DNA of 64,000 nt from Sorangium aterium (GCF_028368935.1 NZ_JAQNDK010000002.1:992001-1056000), one strand, 5' to 3'. Shown: positions 1-9,623, numbered from the stretch's first letter. The notes: generated from the sequence alone by a model not told the origin. Translations and numbers: made by a program.

Positions 1-1104
1 CTCGAAGAGCTTGCCCTTGCGGCCCTGGAAGCCGCCGGGGGCCGGCGCGGGCAGGCCGAACGCCGCGGCCACCTGCGCGGCGACGATCTTGTAGAGCGCG
101 TCGGCGACGGCGCGGCCGTCGGCGAAGCGGACCTCGGCCTTCTGGGGGTGGACGTTCACGTCCACGAGCTCGGCGGGCAGGTCGATGAACACAGCGCCGA
201 TGGGGTACCGGCCCGGCTCGAGGACGCTGCCGTAGGCGAGCGCGATCGAGCGGGCCAGCGAGCGGTCGCGCACGTGCCGGCCGTTCACGAACATCCACAG
301 CCAGCTGGCGCCCGAGCGGGCGCGCTCCGGCCGCGACACGAACGCCTCGACCGTGAGCGGCCCCCGCTGGCCAGCGCACGTCGCGAGCTCCTCGCCCGCG
401 AGCATCATGCGCGCCCGCTCCGCGCGGCTCGAGGTGCGCAGCCACTCCCGCGCGACGCGCCCGTCGCGCGAGAGGACCAGCGTCACGCCCGGCTCGCCGA
501 GCGCGACCGCCTGCGCGATCTCGGACACGTGCGCCGACTCGGTGCCGACGGCGCGCAGGAACTTGCGGCGCGCGGGGACGTTGTAGAAGAGATCGCGCAC
601 CTCGACGACGGTGCCGGCGGCGCACCCGCAGGGGATGGCCTGCGCCGCGCCGCCGCCCTCGATCCGGATCTCCGTCCCCTCGGCCTCGCCGTCGCGCCGC
701 GTCCGCAGCGAGAAGCGGCTCACCGAGGCGATGCTCGGGAGCGCCTCGCCGCGGAAGCCGAAGCTCTGGATGCTGCGCAGGTCGTCGAGCCGGGCGATCT
801 TGCTCGTGGCGTGGCGGAGCACCGCCAGCGAGGCGTCCTCGCGGCTCATCCCGCGCCCGTCGTCCGCGACGCGCACCAGGCCGACGCCGCCCCCCTCGAT
901 GTCGACCCGGATGCGGCGCGCGCCCGCGTCGAGCGCGTTCTCGACGAGCTCCTTCACGACGCTCGCCGGCCGCTCGACCACCTCGCCCGCCGCGATCTGG
1001 TTGGCGAGATCGTCCGGGAGGATGGCGACCCTCCGCTCTTCGGCCTGCGCCTGCGTGAGCGTCGATCGAGGATCCGCGCCGGCGATCCTCTCCGCGGTGC
1101 TCAT
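1..1104 (-). CDS. mutL: DNA mismatch repair protein MutL, N-terminal part (cut by window edge)
   Basis: MutL couples MutS mismatch recognition to downstream repair. The 368 codons visible contain the GHKL ATPase signatures in order: an IAAGEVVERPASVVKEL block near residue 38, an ADDGRGM motif, an ATSKI segment and GFRGEAL. The transducer domain with an NVHPQKAEVRF motif follows. The linker and C-terminal dimerisation domain lie beyond position 1. The ATG at 1102-1104 overlaps the stop of the upstream membrane-protein gene by 4 nt, so the two are translationally coupled. About 30 residues precede the usual MutL start and a downstream start is possible. Identification rests on motifs and is very secure. 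Confidence 0.95.
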   Translation of the reverse strand, partial: MSTAERIAGADPRSTLTQAQAEERRVAILPDDLANQIAAGEVVERPASVVKELVENALDAGARRIRVDIEGGGVGLVRVADDGRGMSREDASLAVLRHATSKIARLDDLRSIQSFGFRGEALPSIASVSRFSLRTRRDGEAEGTEIRIEGGGAAQAIPCGCAAGTVVEVRDLFYNVPARRKFLRAVGTESAHVSEIAQAVALGEPGVTLVLSRDGRVAREWLRTSSRAERARMMLAGEELATCAGQRGPLTVEAFVSRPERARSGASWLWMFVNGRHVRDRSLARSIALAYGSVLEPGRYPIGAVFIDLPAELVDVNVHPQKAEVRFADGRAVADALYKIVAAQVAAAFGLPAPAPGGFQGRKGKLFE

Positions 1105-1772
1105 GGCTCGTCGCTGGGGTCGACCGTCCGGGCGACCGCCTGGAAGTACATCTTGGTGCGCTCCCGCGTCAGGGCCAGCGCGGCGGCGCCGAGGACGGCC
1201 AGCTCGAAGAACACGAAGCGCACCCGCTCGGCGGTCCACCAGAGGCCGGCGTTCGTGAGGCCCGCGCGCTCGGGGATTTCCGGCGGGAGGAGCGCCCCCG
1301 CCTGCCCCACCATGTCGATCCAGGCGCCGCGGACGCCCCGGGTGAGGGCGTACTCGACCGCGGCGAAGGCCAGGTTGGCGGCGAGGACCTGGAGGACGAA
1401 GCCGCGCGTGCCGGGCCGCCCGCCGAGCGCCAGGCCGCTCGCGACGACGAGCAGCCCGCCGAGGAGCAGCTTCGCGATGCTGAGGGGGAAGGAGACGTCC
1501 TGGTACAGGCTCAGCGCGCGCGCCTGCGCGGCTTCGAGCACGAGGAACGTGAACTGGAACGGATCCCCCTGGTCGCGCGCTTGCTCGGCCACGGCCATGA
1601 CGTCGGGGGCCATGCCGGCGCGCAGGTACATGGCCGTCCCGCACCCGGCCATGAAGCCGCGCACGCCGATGAGCCAGGTGAGCAGCATGGTGGCCACCAG
1701 GTACCAGGGGCGCAGCGAGCGCGGGCGCGGCGGGCGGTGCGAGTCCACGTGGAGGAGGCTGGCGTGTAGCAC
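1101..1772 (-). CDS. Predicted integral membrane protein of unknown function
   Basis: A 223-residue protein with about four hydrophobic segments: near residues 24-45 (starting YLVATMLLTWLIG), 100-118, 125-145 and 195-212. A hydrophilic loop lies between the first and second segments. I recognise no family motif. The Arg/Pro-rich N-terminus before the first segment suggests a cytoplasmic N-terminus. It is the first gene of a two-gene unit with mutL (ATGA overlap), which need not imply a role in repair. The 137-bp gap to the divergent sigma-factor gene presumably carries both promoters. Confidence 0.7.
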   Translation of the reverse strand: MLHASLLHVDSHRPPRPRSLRPWYLVATMLLTWLIGVRGFMAGCGTAMYLRAGMAPDVMAVAEQARDQGDPFQFTFLVLEAAQARALSLYQDVSFPLSIAKLLLGGLLVVASGLALGGRPGTRGFVLQVLAANLAFAAVEYALTRGVRGAWIDMVGQAGALLPPEIPERAGLTNAGLWWTAERVRFVFFELAVLGAAALALTRERTKMYFQAVARTVDPSDEP

Positions 1773-1909
1773 GTTCTCCGATCCCGCGCGCTGTCTTCCT
1801 TACCTGCGGATCTCGGAGCGGGTAGCCTCCGGATCGCGAAGCGCCTGCGCGCCGGCGCAGGTGGCGCGGTGCGGCGGGCCTGTACTAGAACTTCGAGGAC
1901 GAGGTCCTG

Positions 1910-3193
1910 GTGGCGAAGAGCAAGAGCGAGCCGCGAACGAAGCGAACGAAGGGGACCGGAGCGCCCCAGCCCGACGGAGTGGCGAAGGCGGGGCTCCAGG
2001 CCGGAGCGGAGGAGGAAGGCGCGGACCTCCGGCCCGACTCGGAGGCGGGCCCCCGGCCCGCAGCGAAGCGCCGCGCGCGCTCCTCCGCGAAGGACGGCGG
2101 GCGCGCGCGTGTCGAAGCGCAGCCCGCCGCGAGCGACGACGAGGGCCCGCGCGAGGACGACGACGAGGCGGACGGCGCGCCCGAGAGCGGCGCCGCGAGG
2201 ACGGGCGACGTCGAGGAGGGCGACGTCGTGGAGGTCGTCGGCGAGGTGATCGACGACGCGAGCCTCGACGTGAACGACATCGAGCTCCCGCGCTCCGCGA
2301 GGGCGAGCGGCGGCGAGGGCCGCGGCGGCGGTGACGTCGCGCTGTCGCGCACGGACCCGCTGCAGGCCTACCTGCGCGAGGTGCAGCGCCACGCGCTGCT
2401 CACGCCGGACGAGGAGAAGGAGCTGACGATCAAGTACACGAAGACGCAGGACGTCGCGACCGCCGCGCGGCTCGTGACGGCGAACCTGCGGCTCGTGGTC
2501 AAGCTCGCGTACGAGTACCGGCGCGCCTACAAGAACATCATGGACCTCATCCAGGAGGGGAACATCGGCCTGATGCAGGCCGTGAAGCGCTACGATCCGT
2601 ACCGCGGCGTGAAGCTCTCCTCGTACGCGGCCTGGTGGATCCGCGCGTACATCCTCCGCTTCATCCTCAACAACTGGCGCCTCGTGAAGCTCGGCACGAC
2701 GCAGGCGCAGCGGAAGCTCTTCTTCAACCTCAACAAGGAGAAGGCGAAGCTCTCGGCGATGGGCATCGAGCCCACGGCGGCGGAGATCGCGAAGCGCCTG
2801 TCGGTCGAGGAGAAGGAGGTCGTCGACATGGACCGCCGCCTCTCGAGCGGCGAGGCCTCGCTCGACGCCCCGGTCGGCGATCTCGAGGGCCGGACGATCC
2901 CGCGCGTCGAGCTGCTCGTGTCGTCGGGGGCGAGCCCGGACACCGCGTTCGAGGCGAGCGAGATGGGCAGGCTCGTCCACGATCGGCTCTCGAAGTTCCG
3001 CGAGACGCTGAAGGGCAAGGACGTGATCATCTTCGACAAGCGCATGGCCGCCGAGGATCCGCTCACGCTCCAGGAGCTCGGCAACGAGTTCGGCATCTCG
3101 CGCGAGCGCGTGCGCCAGCTCGAGGCGCGGCTCCAGTCCAAGCTGCGGACGTACCTCCAGGAGGAGCTCGGCGACGCCGTCGAGATGGACTAG
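1910..3193 (+). CDS. rpoH: Alternative sigma factor of the RpoH (sigma-32) group with acidic N-terminal extension
   Basis: A sigma-70-family protein of 427 residues. The sigma core starts near residue 146 (DPLQAYLREVQ, region 1.2). Region 2 follows (NLRLVVKLAYEYRRAYKN, LIQEGNIGLMQAVKRYDP, AAWWIRAYI), then the RpoH-box motif QRKLFFNL that distinguishes heat-shock sigma factors. The C-terminal region 4.2 helix-turn-helix is ISRERVRQLEARLQSKL. The first ~125 residues are a low-complexity Lys/Arg then Asp/Glu/Gly-rich tail not seen in typical 280-300-residue RpoH proteins. The chosen GTG opens that tail; a start nearer the core would remove it. rsmI begins 3 nt after the stop. Family assignment is secure; the heat-shock role is inferred. 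Confidence 0.88.
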   Translation: MAKSKSEPRTKRTKGTGAPQPDGVAKAGLQAGAEEEGADLRPDSEAGPRPAAKRRARSSAKDGGRARVEAQPAASDDEGPREDDDEADGAPESGAARTGDVEEGDVVEVVGEVIDDASLDVNDIELPRSARASGGEGRGGGDVALSRTDPLQAYLREVQRHALLTPDEEKELTIKYTKTQDVATAARLVTANLRLVVKLAYEYRRAYKNIMDLIQEGNIGLMQAVKRYDPYRGVKLSSYAAWWIRAYILRFILNNWRLVKLGTTQAQRKLFFNLNKEKAKLSAMGIEPTAAEIAKRLSVEEKEVVDMDRRLSSGEASLDAPVGDLEGRTIPRVELLVSSGASPDTAFEASEMGRLVHDRLSKFRETLKGKDVIIFDKRMAAEDPLTLQELGNEFGISRERVRQLEARLQSKLRTYLQEELGDAVEMD

Positions 3194-3196
3194 GCC

Positions 3197-4075
3197 GTGT
3201 CGAGCGGCGGCGAGCAAGGCGGGTCGAGCGATCGCGGGTGCCTCTACGTGGTGGCGACGCCGATCGGCAACCTCGGCGATATCACGCTGCGCGCGGTCGA
3301 GACGCTGCGCGGGGCGGACCGCATCCTCGCGGAGGACACGCGGCGGGCCCGGGCGCTCCTCGGCCACCTCGGCGTCTCGGGCAAGCCGGTCGACCGGTTC
3401 GACGCGCACGCCTCCGAGACCGACGCGGCGCGCGCGGCCGCGCGGCTCGCGGCGGGCGAGTCGATCGCCTTCATGACCGACGCCGGCACGCCGGTCGTGA
3501 GCGATCCGGGGACGGCGCTCGTGCGCGCGGCCACGGAGGCCGGGGCGCGCGTCGTGGCGATCCCCGGGCCGAGCGCGGTGATGGTGGCGGTGAGCGCGTC
3601 GGGGCTGGTGACGGGGGGCTTCCGCTTCGTCGGGTTCCTGCCCCGCGGCGGGCGCGAGCGGCGCGAGGCGCTGGCCCTCGTCACGTCGACGCCGGAGGCG
3701 GTGGTGCTGTTCGAGTCGCCGCGGCGCTTCCGCGAGACGCTCGCCGACCTCGCCGAGCGGATGCCCGGGCGGCGCGCCGTCGTCGCGCGCGAGCTGACGA
3801 AGGTGCACGAGGAGATCCTGAGCGGCAGCGTGGAGGAGCTCGCGGCGATCGAGCGGGAGTGGCTCGGGGAGATCACGCTGGTGCTCGCGCCCGCGGCGCC
3901 GGCCGCGGAGGGCGCGCGCCCGAGCGACGAGGAGCTCGACGCGCGCATCGATCGGGAGCTCGCCCAGGGGAGGCGGGCCAAGCACATCGCCGAGGAGCTG
4001 TCGGTGGAGCTCGGGCTACCGCGGCGCGAGATCTACGCGCGGGCGGTGGCGCGGCGGGGGGAGCCGAGCGGGTAG
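3197..4075 (+). CDS. rsmI: 16S rRNA (cytidine-1402 2'-O)-methyltransferase RsmI
   Basis: RsmI 2'-O-methylates C1402 in the decoding centre of 16S rRNA using S-adenosylmethionine. The 292-residue protein has the tetrapyrrole-methylase-fold signatures of the family: LYVVATPIGNLGDIT near residue 16, AEDTRRARALL, the TDAGTPVVSDPG loop, AIPGPSAVMVAVSASGL and LFESPRRFRETL. Length matches the family (~280-300). It starts with GTG 3 nt after the sigma-factor stop, so the two probably share a transcript. It converges on manC with a 5-bp gap. No terminator-like hairpin is visible in that gap. Confidence 0.95.
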   Translation: MSSGGEQGGSSDRGCLYVVATPIGNLGDITLRAVETLRGADRILAEDTRRARALLGHLGVSGKPVDRFDAHASETDAARAAARLAAGESIAFMTDAGTPVVSDPGTALVRAATEAGARVVAIPGPSAVMVAVSASGLVTGGFRFVGFLPRGGRERREALALVTSTPEAVVLFESPRRFRETLADLAERMPGRRAVVARELTKVHEEILSGSVEELAAIEREWLGEITLVLAPAAPAAEGARPSDEELDARIDRELAQGRRAKHIAEELSVELGLPRREIYARAVARRGEPSG

Positions 4076-4080
4076 CGCGC

Positions 4081-5223
4081 TCACGTGTGCCGGCCCTGCC
4101 CTCGCGCCTTCAGCTCGTCGACCGCGTGCTTCACCTCCTGGGCCCGATCGCGCGGCACGATGAGCAGCGCGTCGTCGGTCTCGACGACCACGAGGCCCTC
4201 CACGCCGACGAGCGCGATCACCCGGCGATCGTCGGGCGCGGCGCGCGCGCGCAGATCGACGACGTGGTTGCCGTGCGCGTCGATCAGCACCGACCCCGCG
4301 GGCGCGCTGTTGCCTCGCTCGTCCTTGTCGGCGAGCTCCCAGGCGCTCTGCCAGCTGCCCACGTCGCTCCAGCCGAAGTCGCCGGGCACCACGGCGAGCC
4401 CGGCGACGTGCTCCATCACGCCGTGATCGATGCTGACGGCCGGCAGGCCCGGGAACACCCGCAGGACGGCCTCCGCCTCGGCGTCCGGGCCGAGCGCGGC
4501 GGCGCGGTCGATCTCGTCGAGCCCCGCGGCGAGCGCCGGCAGGTGGGCGCGGATCGCGGCCAGCATGTCGCCCGCGCGGAAGATGAACATCCCCGCGTTC
4601 CAGAGGAAGCGGCCGCTCGCCACGAACTCCACCGCGCGCTCGCGGCTCGGCTTCTCGACGAAGCGCCGCACGCGGCGGGGCGCCGCGGGCGCCGCGCCCT
4701 CGGCTCCGGCGGTCTCCTCCGCCTCGATGTACCCGAAGCCCGTCTCCGGGTGCGTGGGGCGCACGCCGATCGTCGTGATCGCGCCGCCCTGGGCCGAGGC
4801 GACGGCGGCCCCCAGCGCCTCGAGGAACCGCGGCACGTCGCCGATGTGGTGGTCGCTCGGGAGCACGACGACGACCGCCTCGGGGTCGTCGCGCGCGATG
4901 GTCGCGGCCGCCCAGCCGATGCACGGCGCCGTGTTGCGCGGCGCTGGCTCGACCAGCAGGCGCCGCTCGGACACCTCGGGCAGCGCCGCGCAGGTCGGCG
5001 CGACCAGGTGCTGGCCGGTCGCGATCCAGACGCGCTCCCAGCCCGCGCCCCCGCCGCGGGCGCACAGCGGGAGCACCCGGCGCGCCGTCGCGGCGAGGAG
5101 CGGCTCGCCGCCGAGCAGCGGCAAGAGCTGCTTCGGGCGCGCGGCGCGCGACGCCGGCCAGAAACGGGTGCCCGCGCCGCCGGCGAGGATCAGGACATGG
5201 AGGGAGGGGTCGGTCGGAGTCAT
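4081..5223 (-). CDS. manC: Mannose-1-phosphate guanylyltransferase (GDP-mannose pyrophosphorylase)
   Basis: Makes GDP-mannose from mannose-1-phosphate and GTP for polysaccharide or LPS synthesis. The N-terminal nucleotidyltransferase motif is LILAGGAGTRFWPASR with the catalytic lysine in RPKQLLPL, around residues 11-33. PSDHHI and ETGFGYIEA are the family's sugar-nucleotide-binding segments. FVEKPSRERA and LWNAGMFIFR follow, then the short beta-helix region. At 380 residues it is the short monofunctional form without the phosphomannose isomerase cupin domain. The UppP-like gene lies upstream on the same strand with a 94-bp gap, so both may serve envelope polysaccharide supply. Confidence 0.9.
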   Translation of the reverse strand: MTPTDPSLHVLILAGGAGTRFWPASRAARPKQLLPLLGGEPLLAATARRVLPLCARGGGAGWERVWIATGQHLVAPTCAALPEVSERRLLVEPAPRNTAPCIGWAAATIARDDPEAVVVVLPSDHHIGDVPRFLEALGAAVASAQGGAITTIGVRPTHPETGFGYIEAEETAGAEGAAPAAPRRVRRFVEKPSRERAVEFVASGRFLWNAGMFIFRAGDMLAAIRAHLPALAAGLDEIDRAAALGPDAEAEAVLRVFPGLPAVSIDHGVMEHVAGLAVVPGDFGWSDVGSWQSAWELADKDERGNSAPAGSVLIDAHGNHVVDLRARAAPDDRRVIALVGVEGLVVVETDDALLIVPRDRAQEVKHAVDELKARGQGRHT

Positions 5224-5317
5224 CGGCGCTTCTCCGCGGTGTGGAGGTGCGGTTTGGACCTGGCGGTCTGGACGTCGAAGAGGGTCGCACGATTGCGGTG
5301 CGGCCGCCGAGGGGCGC

Positions 5318-6145
5318 TCAGGCGAGGCCGTGCAGCGCGCGCGCGTAGGCCACCATCGCGAGGCCGAGGGGGACGACCCACAGCGAGAGCGCGCCGATGC
5401 GCCGTCGCTCGGCGAGGGCGCGGAGCGCGGAGGCCGCCGCGGCGGCGCTCACGAAGGCGGCGAGGAGGCCGAGCGCCACGGCGCCCGCCCCTGGCGCCGG
5501 GCCGTGGAACGCGCGCGCCTCGGCGAGCGCCGAGGCGAGCAGCGCGGGGATGCTCAGCGTGAGCGCGAGCTCGACGGCGCGCCCGGGCCGGACGCCGAGC
5601 CAGAGCAGCACGACGAGCGCCGCCCCGATCCGCGAGGCGCCAGGCAGCGCCGCGACCCCGTGCGCCGCGCCCGCCGCGAGCGCGCAGGCGAGCGACGGCG
5701 CGTCGGCCTCGTTGCGGCCGTCCCGCCGCGGCGCGATCGCGGTGCTCGCGAGCGCCGCGCCGGTGGCGAGCAGGCCGAGCCCGACCGCGAGCGGCGCGTC
5801 CCGCCACGGCGCGACGTACGGACGGAGCGCCGCCGCGACGATCAGGCTCACGGCGGCGCCCAGCGCGAGCCCCGCCGCGTCGCGCGCCGGCGGCGACGCC
5901 CTGAAGAGCGACGGCCTCGCGAGCGCCCGGGCGCCCTCGCCGAGCGCGCGGAGGAGCCGCTGCCGCACGGCGAGCGCGAGCGCCGCCGCCGCCGCGAGCG
6001 CCTGCGCGGCGGCGACCCAGGCGTCGTCGGCCGCGCTGAGCCAGAGCCGGGCCGCCGCGCCATGCCCGGTCGCCGAGATGGGCAGCGCCTGCGCCGCCCC
6101 CTGCACGGCCGCGAGCACCGTCACGTCAACGAGACCCACGCTCAA
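5318..6145 (-). CDS. Undecaprenyl-diphosphatase (UppP/BacA)-like membrane protein with altered active-site motif
   Basis: UppP recycles undecaprenyl pyrophosphate at the inner membrane. The 275-residue protein has about eight hydrophobic segments and both family motifs in diverged form. The first motif, normally [E/Q]xxxE followed by FLPxSSxGH, reads [14 protein letters not shown], so the second conserved Glu is Gln. The second, normally PGxSRSGxT, reads [10 protein letters not shown]. Loss of the second Glu raises doubt about phosphatase activity. The first codon is TTG, with a GTG two codons later. It is divergent from nuoA across 162 bp. It may be a non-canonical UppP or a specialised paralogue. 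Confidence 0.7.
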   Translation of the reverse strand: MSVGLVDVTVLAAVQGAAQALPISATGHGAAARLWLSAADDAWVAAAQALAAAAALALAVRQRLLRALGEGARALARPSLFRASPPARDAAGLALGAAVSLIVAAALRPYVAPWRDAPLAVGLGLLATGAALASTAIAPRRDGRNEADAPSLACALAAGAAHGVAALPGASRIGAALVVLLWLGVRPGRAVELALTLSIPALLASALAEARAFHGPAPGAGAVALGLLAAFVSAAAAASALRALAERRRIGALSLWVVPLGLAMVAYARALHGLA

Positions 6146-6307
6146 GCGATATCCCAGCCCGGCGCGTCCTGTCGATCCCGAGCAGCAGCGCCGGCGAGGC
6201 CAGGGTCTGCTGGCTTGCCGCGGTTCAGCTTTTCACCTACATAACCACCCTGGATCCGACCCTCCTCGCCTGGAGCGAGGGGGGCGAGCCGAGCGAGGTT
6301 CCGCCCG

Positions 6308-6811
6308 ATGTTGATGGCCTACGCCAGCGTTGCCGCGTTCTTTCTGGTGGCGATCGGCTTCATGCTCGGCTCTCTGCTGTTCGGGAAGCTGCTGCGCCCG
6401 AACAACATGTACGCCGAGAAGGTCGAGACGTACGAGTGCGGCGAAGCGCCTGTCGGGCCCGCGTGGTTCAACTTCAACCCGCGTTTTTACATCATCGCGC
6501 TCGTCTACATCATCTTCGACGTCGAGATAGCGTTCATCTACCCGGTCGCGGCGGTGTTCAAGCGCTGGGTGGACCAGGGCAACGGGCTCTTCGCGCTGAT
6601 CGAGATCTTCCTCTTCGTGGCCATCCTGATGCTCGGCTTCGCCTATGTCTGGGTGAAGGGCGATTTCAACTGGATCCGCTCCATCAAGGGGGATCCGCGC
6701 GGGGCCCAGAACGTGAGCAGCCGGGCCCAGCCGCGCGCGGGCGCGAGCGGAGGCGCGCCGGCGGGCCTCCCGGGTCAGAGGGCGGTCGCCGAGGGAGGTG
6801 CGGAGTCATGA
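6308..6811 (+). CDS. nuoA: NADH-quinone oxidoreductase subunit A
   Basis: Membrane subunit of respiratory complex I. The 167-residue protein has the NuoA layout: a first transmembrane helix from about residue 5, the conserved loop [22 protein letters not shown], and two further helices ([20 protein letters not shown] and a final one ending near residue 120). Typical NuoA ends there; this one has an extra ~45-residue Gly/Ala/Arg-rich soluble tail. It overlaps nuoB by 4 nt. An ATG two codons downstream is an alternative start. Confidence 0.93.
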   Translation: MLMAYASVAAFFLVAIGFMLGSLLFGKLLRPNNMYAEKVETYECGEAPVGPAWFNFNPRFYIIALVYIIFDVEIAFIYPVAAVFKRWVDQGNGLFALIEIFLFVAILMLGFAYVWVKGDFNWIRSIKGDPRGAQNVSSRAQPRAGASGGAPAGLPGQRAVAEGGAES

Positions 6812-7356
6812 CATCGAACCTGAACCTGATGGCCCCGCCCCGCGGGTGGGAGGCGAAGTACGAGAGCGACGGCGGCGGCGTCATCACGACGAGCGTCGAT
6901 CAGACCGTCAACTGGCTGCTCAACTGGGGCCGGTCGAACAGCGTCTGGTACATGCTCTTCGGCCTGGCGTGCTGCGCCATCGAGCTCATGCAGACCGGCG
7001 GCCCCCGCGGTGATCTAGAGCGCTTCGGGGCCGCGCCGCGGCCGAGCCCCCGGTCGAGCGACCTGTTCATCATCGCGGGGACGCTGACGTACAAGATGGC
7101 GACCCGCGTGAAGCGCCTCTATGACCAGATGTCGGAGCCGCGCTTCGTCATCTCGATGGGCAGCTGCTCGAACTGCGGGGGCCTCTTCCAGTACGCCTAC
7201 TCGGTCTGCAAGGGCGTGGATCAGATCATCCCCGTCGACGTCTACGTCCCCGGCTGCCCCCCGCGCCCCGAGGCGCTGCTCGAAGGGCTCCTGAAGATCC
7301 AGGAGAAGATCAAGAGCGAGCGGGCCCTCGGCCGCCGCGGCGCGACGGGCGGCTGA
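6808..7356 (+). CDS. nuoB: NADH-quinone oxidoreductase subunit B
   Basis: Peripheral-arm subunit of complex I carrying iron-sulfur cluster N2, the last electron carrier before quinone. The cluster ligands are visible: the adjacent cysteines in GLACCAIEL, the third in [10 protein letters not shown] and the fourth in [12 protein letters not shown]. Length (182) is normal. The GGAGGTGCGGAGTC leader before ATG 6808 lies inside nuoA, consistent with translational coupling. An N-terminal extension of about 30 residues precedes the conserved core. Confidence 0.96.
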   Translation: MTSNLNLMAPPRGWEAKYESDGGGVITTSVDQTVNWLLNWGRSNSVWYMLFGLACCAIELMQTGGPRGDLERFGAAPRPSPRSSDLFIIAGTLTYKMATRVKRLYDQMSEPRFVISMGSCSNCGGLFQYAYSVCKGVDQIIPVDVYVPGCPPRPEALLEGLLKIQEKIKSERALGRRGATGG

Positions 7357-7386
7357 GCCCTCCTCTCGACACCTCCCGGATCTCCC

Positions 7387-7935
7387 ATGTCACCCGAAGC
7401 TATCTTCCAGGCGCTCCAGGCGAAGCTCGGCGAAGACGCGGTCTTCGACTTCCACCCCGCGTCCCCGAAGGATCGGGACGCCTGGCTCCAGGTCGCGCCC
7501 GCGAAGATCGAGCCTGTGTGCCGGCTCCTGCGCGAGGCGCCGGAGCTCGATTTCGATTACCTGGAGTGCATCACCGGCGTCGACTATCCCGATCTCAAGA
7601 AGATCGTCGTCGTCTATCACGTCTACTCGTACGCGAAGAAGCACCGGGTCGTCCTGAAGGTGTTCCTCGACCGGGAGAGCCCGGCGGTGTCGACGCTCGT
7701 CGACGTGTGGTCGGCGGCGAACTGGCAGGAGCGGGAGTGCTTCGACCTGCTCGGCGTGCGCTTCGAGGGGCACCCGGACCTCCGCCGCCTGCTCCTGCCC
7801 GACGACTGGGAGGGGCACCCCCTCCGCAAGGACTGGCAGGAGAAGGCCGAGTACCACGGCATCCCGACGCAGCGGCCGAACCCGGTCGAGCTCTTCAAGA
7901 TCAAGCTCCCGAAGAAGGACGCGGAGGCGTCATGA
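7387..7935 (+). CDS. nuoC: NADH-quinone oxidoreductase subunit C
   Basis: The 30-kDa peripheral-arm subunit of complex I. The family signature is present near the end: [20 protein letters not shown] followed by [15 protein letters not shown]. Upstream is the typical [20 protein letters not shown] beta-sheet region. At 182 residues it is a stand-alone NuoC, not a NuoCD fusion. It follows nuoB by 30 nt and overlaps nuoD by 4 nt. Confidence 0.95.
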   Translation: MSPEAIFQALQAKLGEDAVFDFHPASPKDRDAWLQVAPAKIEPVCRLLREAPELDFDYLECITGVDYPDLKKIVVVYHVYSYAKKHRVVLKVFLDRESPAVSTLVDVWSAANWQERECFDLLGVRFEGHPDLRRLLLPDDWEGHPLRKDWQEKAEYHGIPTQRPNPVELFKIKLPKKDAEAS

Positions 7936-9098
7936 GCCAGGTCATCTTCAGCGTCGACCGCGGGGGCGCGGAGCCGGGCGCCGAGATGGAAGACGAGATG
8001 ACCCTCAACATGGGGCCTCATCACCCGTCGACCCACGGCGTGCTCCGCTTCGTCATCTCGACGGACGGCGAGATCATCCGGAAGGCGGTGCCGGACGTCG
8101 GCTACCTGCACCGGAGCATCGAGAAGATCGGCGAGCGCTGCACGTACAGCGGCTTCATGCCGTACACGGATCGCGTCGACTACATCGCTGCGATGTTCGC
8201 CAACGAGGCCTGGGCGAGCGCCTGCGAGAAGCTGATGGGCATCGAGGTGCCGAAGCGGGCGCAGTACCTCCGCGTCATCTCCTGCGAGCTCAACCGGATC
8301 GGGAGCCACATGATCGCGCTCGGCGCGATGGCGATGGACGTCGGCGCGGTCACGCCCTTCCCGTGGGCGCTGCGAGAGCGGGAGTACATCAACGACTTCA
8401 TCGAGGAGCTGTGCGGCGCGCGGCTCACCTTCAATTACCACCGCATCGGCGGCGTGTCGTTCGACATGCCGAAGGGGTGGGCCGACAAGGTGAAGCATTG
8501 GCTCGACCGCTTCGAGCCGATCATGGTCGAGTTCGACCGGCTCATCAGCCTGAACGACATCTTCATCAAGCGCCTCGCCAACGTCGCCGTGGTCACGGCC
8601 GAGGAGGCGAAGGACTGGGGGCTCGTCGGCCCCAACCTGCGCGGATCCGGGGTGAAATGGGATCTCCGCAAGGAGGACGCCTACTCGGTCTACCCCGAGC
8701 TCGAGTTCGACGTGCCCGTGGGCCGCGGGCGCTACGGGACCGTGGGAGACTGCTGGGACCGGTTCTACGTCCGCGTCGAGGAGTGCCGCGAGTCGGCGAA
8801 GATCCTCCGCCAGGCGCTCGACAAGATCGACGAGCACCCGGAGGACGACATCCTGGGCAAGCTGCCGAAGAAGATGCGGCCCGACGGGGAGGCGTACGCT
8901 CGCATCGAGAGCGCCCGCGGCGACATGGGCTGTTACGTCATCGGGCGCGGCGCGGAGGAGGCGTATCGGGCGCGGTTCCGGACAGGGAGCTTCACCGCGA
9001 TGGCGATGATCGAGGCCAAGAGCCCAGGGCTGTTCCTGGCCGACCTCGTGGCGCTCATCGCGAGCTTCGACGTCGTGGCGCCCGAGATCGACCGGTAG
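7932..9098 (+). CDS. nuoD: NADH-quinone oxidoreductase subunit D
   Basis: The 49-kDa subunit that forms the quinone-binding cavity of complex I with NuoB. Diagnostic segments are [14 protein letters not shown] near residue 28, [37 protein letters not shown] and the C-terminal end [10 protein letters not shown]. Length 388 is close to the family's usual ~400. It is the last nuo gene here; the next plus-strand DNA is not nuoE, so the remaining subunits must be elsewhere. Its final ~290 bp recur almost unchanged at 11336-11627 and in decayed form at 33776-33920. Confidence 0.96.
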   Translation: MSQVIFSVDRGGAEPGAEMEDEMTLNMGPHHPSTHGVLRFVISTDGEIIRKAVPDVGYLHRSIEKIGERCTYSGFMPYTDRVDYIAAMFANEAWASACEKLMGIEVPKRAQYLRVISCELNRIGSHMIALGAMAMDVGAVTPFPWALREREYINDFIEELCGARLTFNYHRIGGVSFDMPKGWADKVKHWLDRFEPIMVEFDRLISLNDIFIKRLANVAVVTAEEAKDWGLVGPNLRGSGVKWDLRKEDAYSVYPELEFDVPVGRGRYGTVGDCWDRFYVRVEECRESAKILRQALDKIDEHPEDDILGKLPKKMRPDGEAYARIESARGDMGCYVIGRGAEEAYRARFRTGSFTAMAMIEAKSPGLFLADLVALIASFDVVAPEIDR

Positions 9099-9194
9099 AG
9101 CACCGATCACGCCGCGAGAACCCGAGAGAAATCGACAGGGAGACCGGGAGGCGGAGGGATAGAGAAAGAGAGCGCTCCCCTCGCGCGGGCGCTG

Positions 9195-9623
9195 TCATTC
9201 GTGCGCGTAGCGGAAGTCCGGGAACCGACACTCGCCGTCGACGCACGCCCACGCGCCGGCATCGCTGGGCAGGTACAGGGGGCAGTCCGCCGGGGTGGAG
9301 CACTCGATGGGTGCGCCAGTGCAATAGGGCAGCTCCACGCGGCGCGACGCGGACTCGTTGCATAGGAGCCCGGCGCCGCACGGATCGAACGTCGGCTCGA
9401 CGATCGTGCACAGCTTCGCGCACGACGCGGCGCACTCGCCATCGGAGCAATAGGCCTCCTTCGGCGTGCAGCGCCCGACCTCCTCGGCTGCCGGCGACTG
9501 TAGGCACTCGCGGTGCGTCGTGCATGAATTGGAGCTGCACGAGCAGAGCCCCGTCCCGAGCGCGGCGACCGCCGCGAACGTCACGAGGCGCGGGAACCAG
9601 GTGCGCAGATACTTGCTTACCAT
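9195..9623 (-). CDS. Small Cys-rich secreted lipoprotein
   Basis: A 142-residue protein with an N-terminal signal (basic [12 protein letters not shown], then a hydrophobic stretch ending GLCSCSSNSC). A probable lipid-modified cysteine lies near residue 29-31. The mature part has about 17 cysteines, with spacings such as CSDGECAASCAKLC suggesting a disulfide-stapled extracellular domain. No family was recognised. Its start overlaps the end of the FG-GAP lipoprotein gene by 7 bp, so they are probably co-translated. It converges on nuoD. Confidence 0.65.
   Translation of the reverse strand: MVSKYLRTWFPRLVTFAAVAALGTGLCSCSSNSCTTHRECLQSPAAEEVGRCTPKEAYCSDGECAASCAKLCTIVEPTFDPCGAGLLCNESASRRVELPYCTGAPIECSTPADCPLYLPSDAGAWACVDGECRFPDFRYAHE

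Noticed and set aside
148..2334. A 728-residue plus-strand reading frame
   Set aside because: It is the antisense of mutL and the membrane-protein gene; Arg/Ala/Gly-rich composition typical of shadow frames in very GC-rich DNA.
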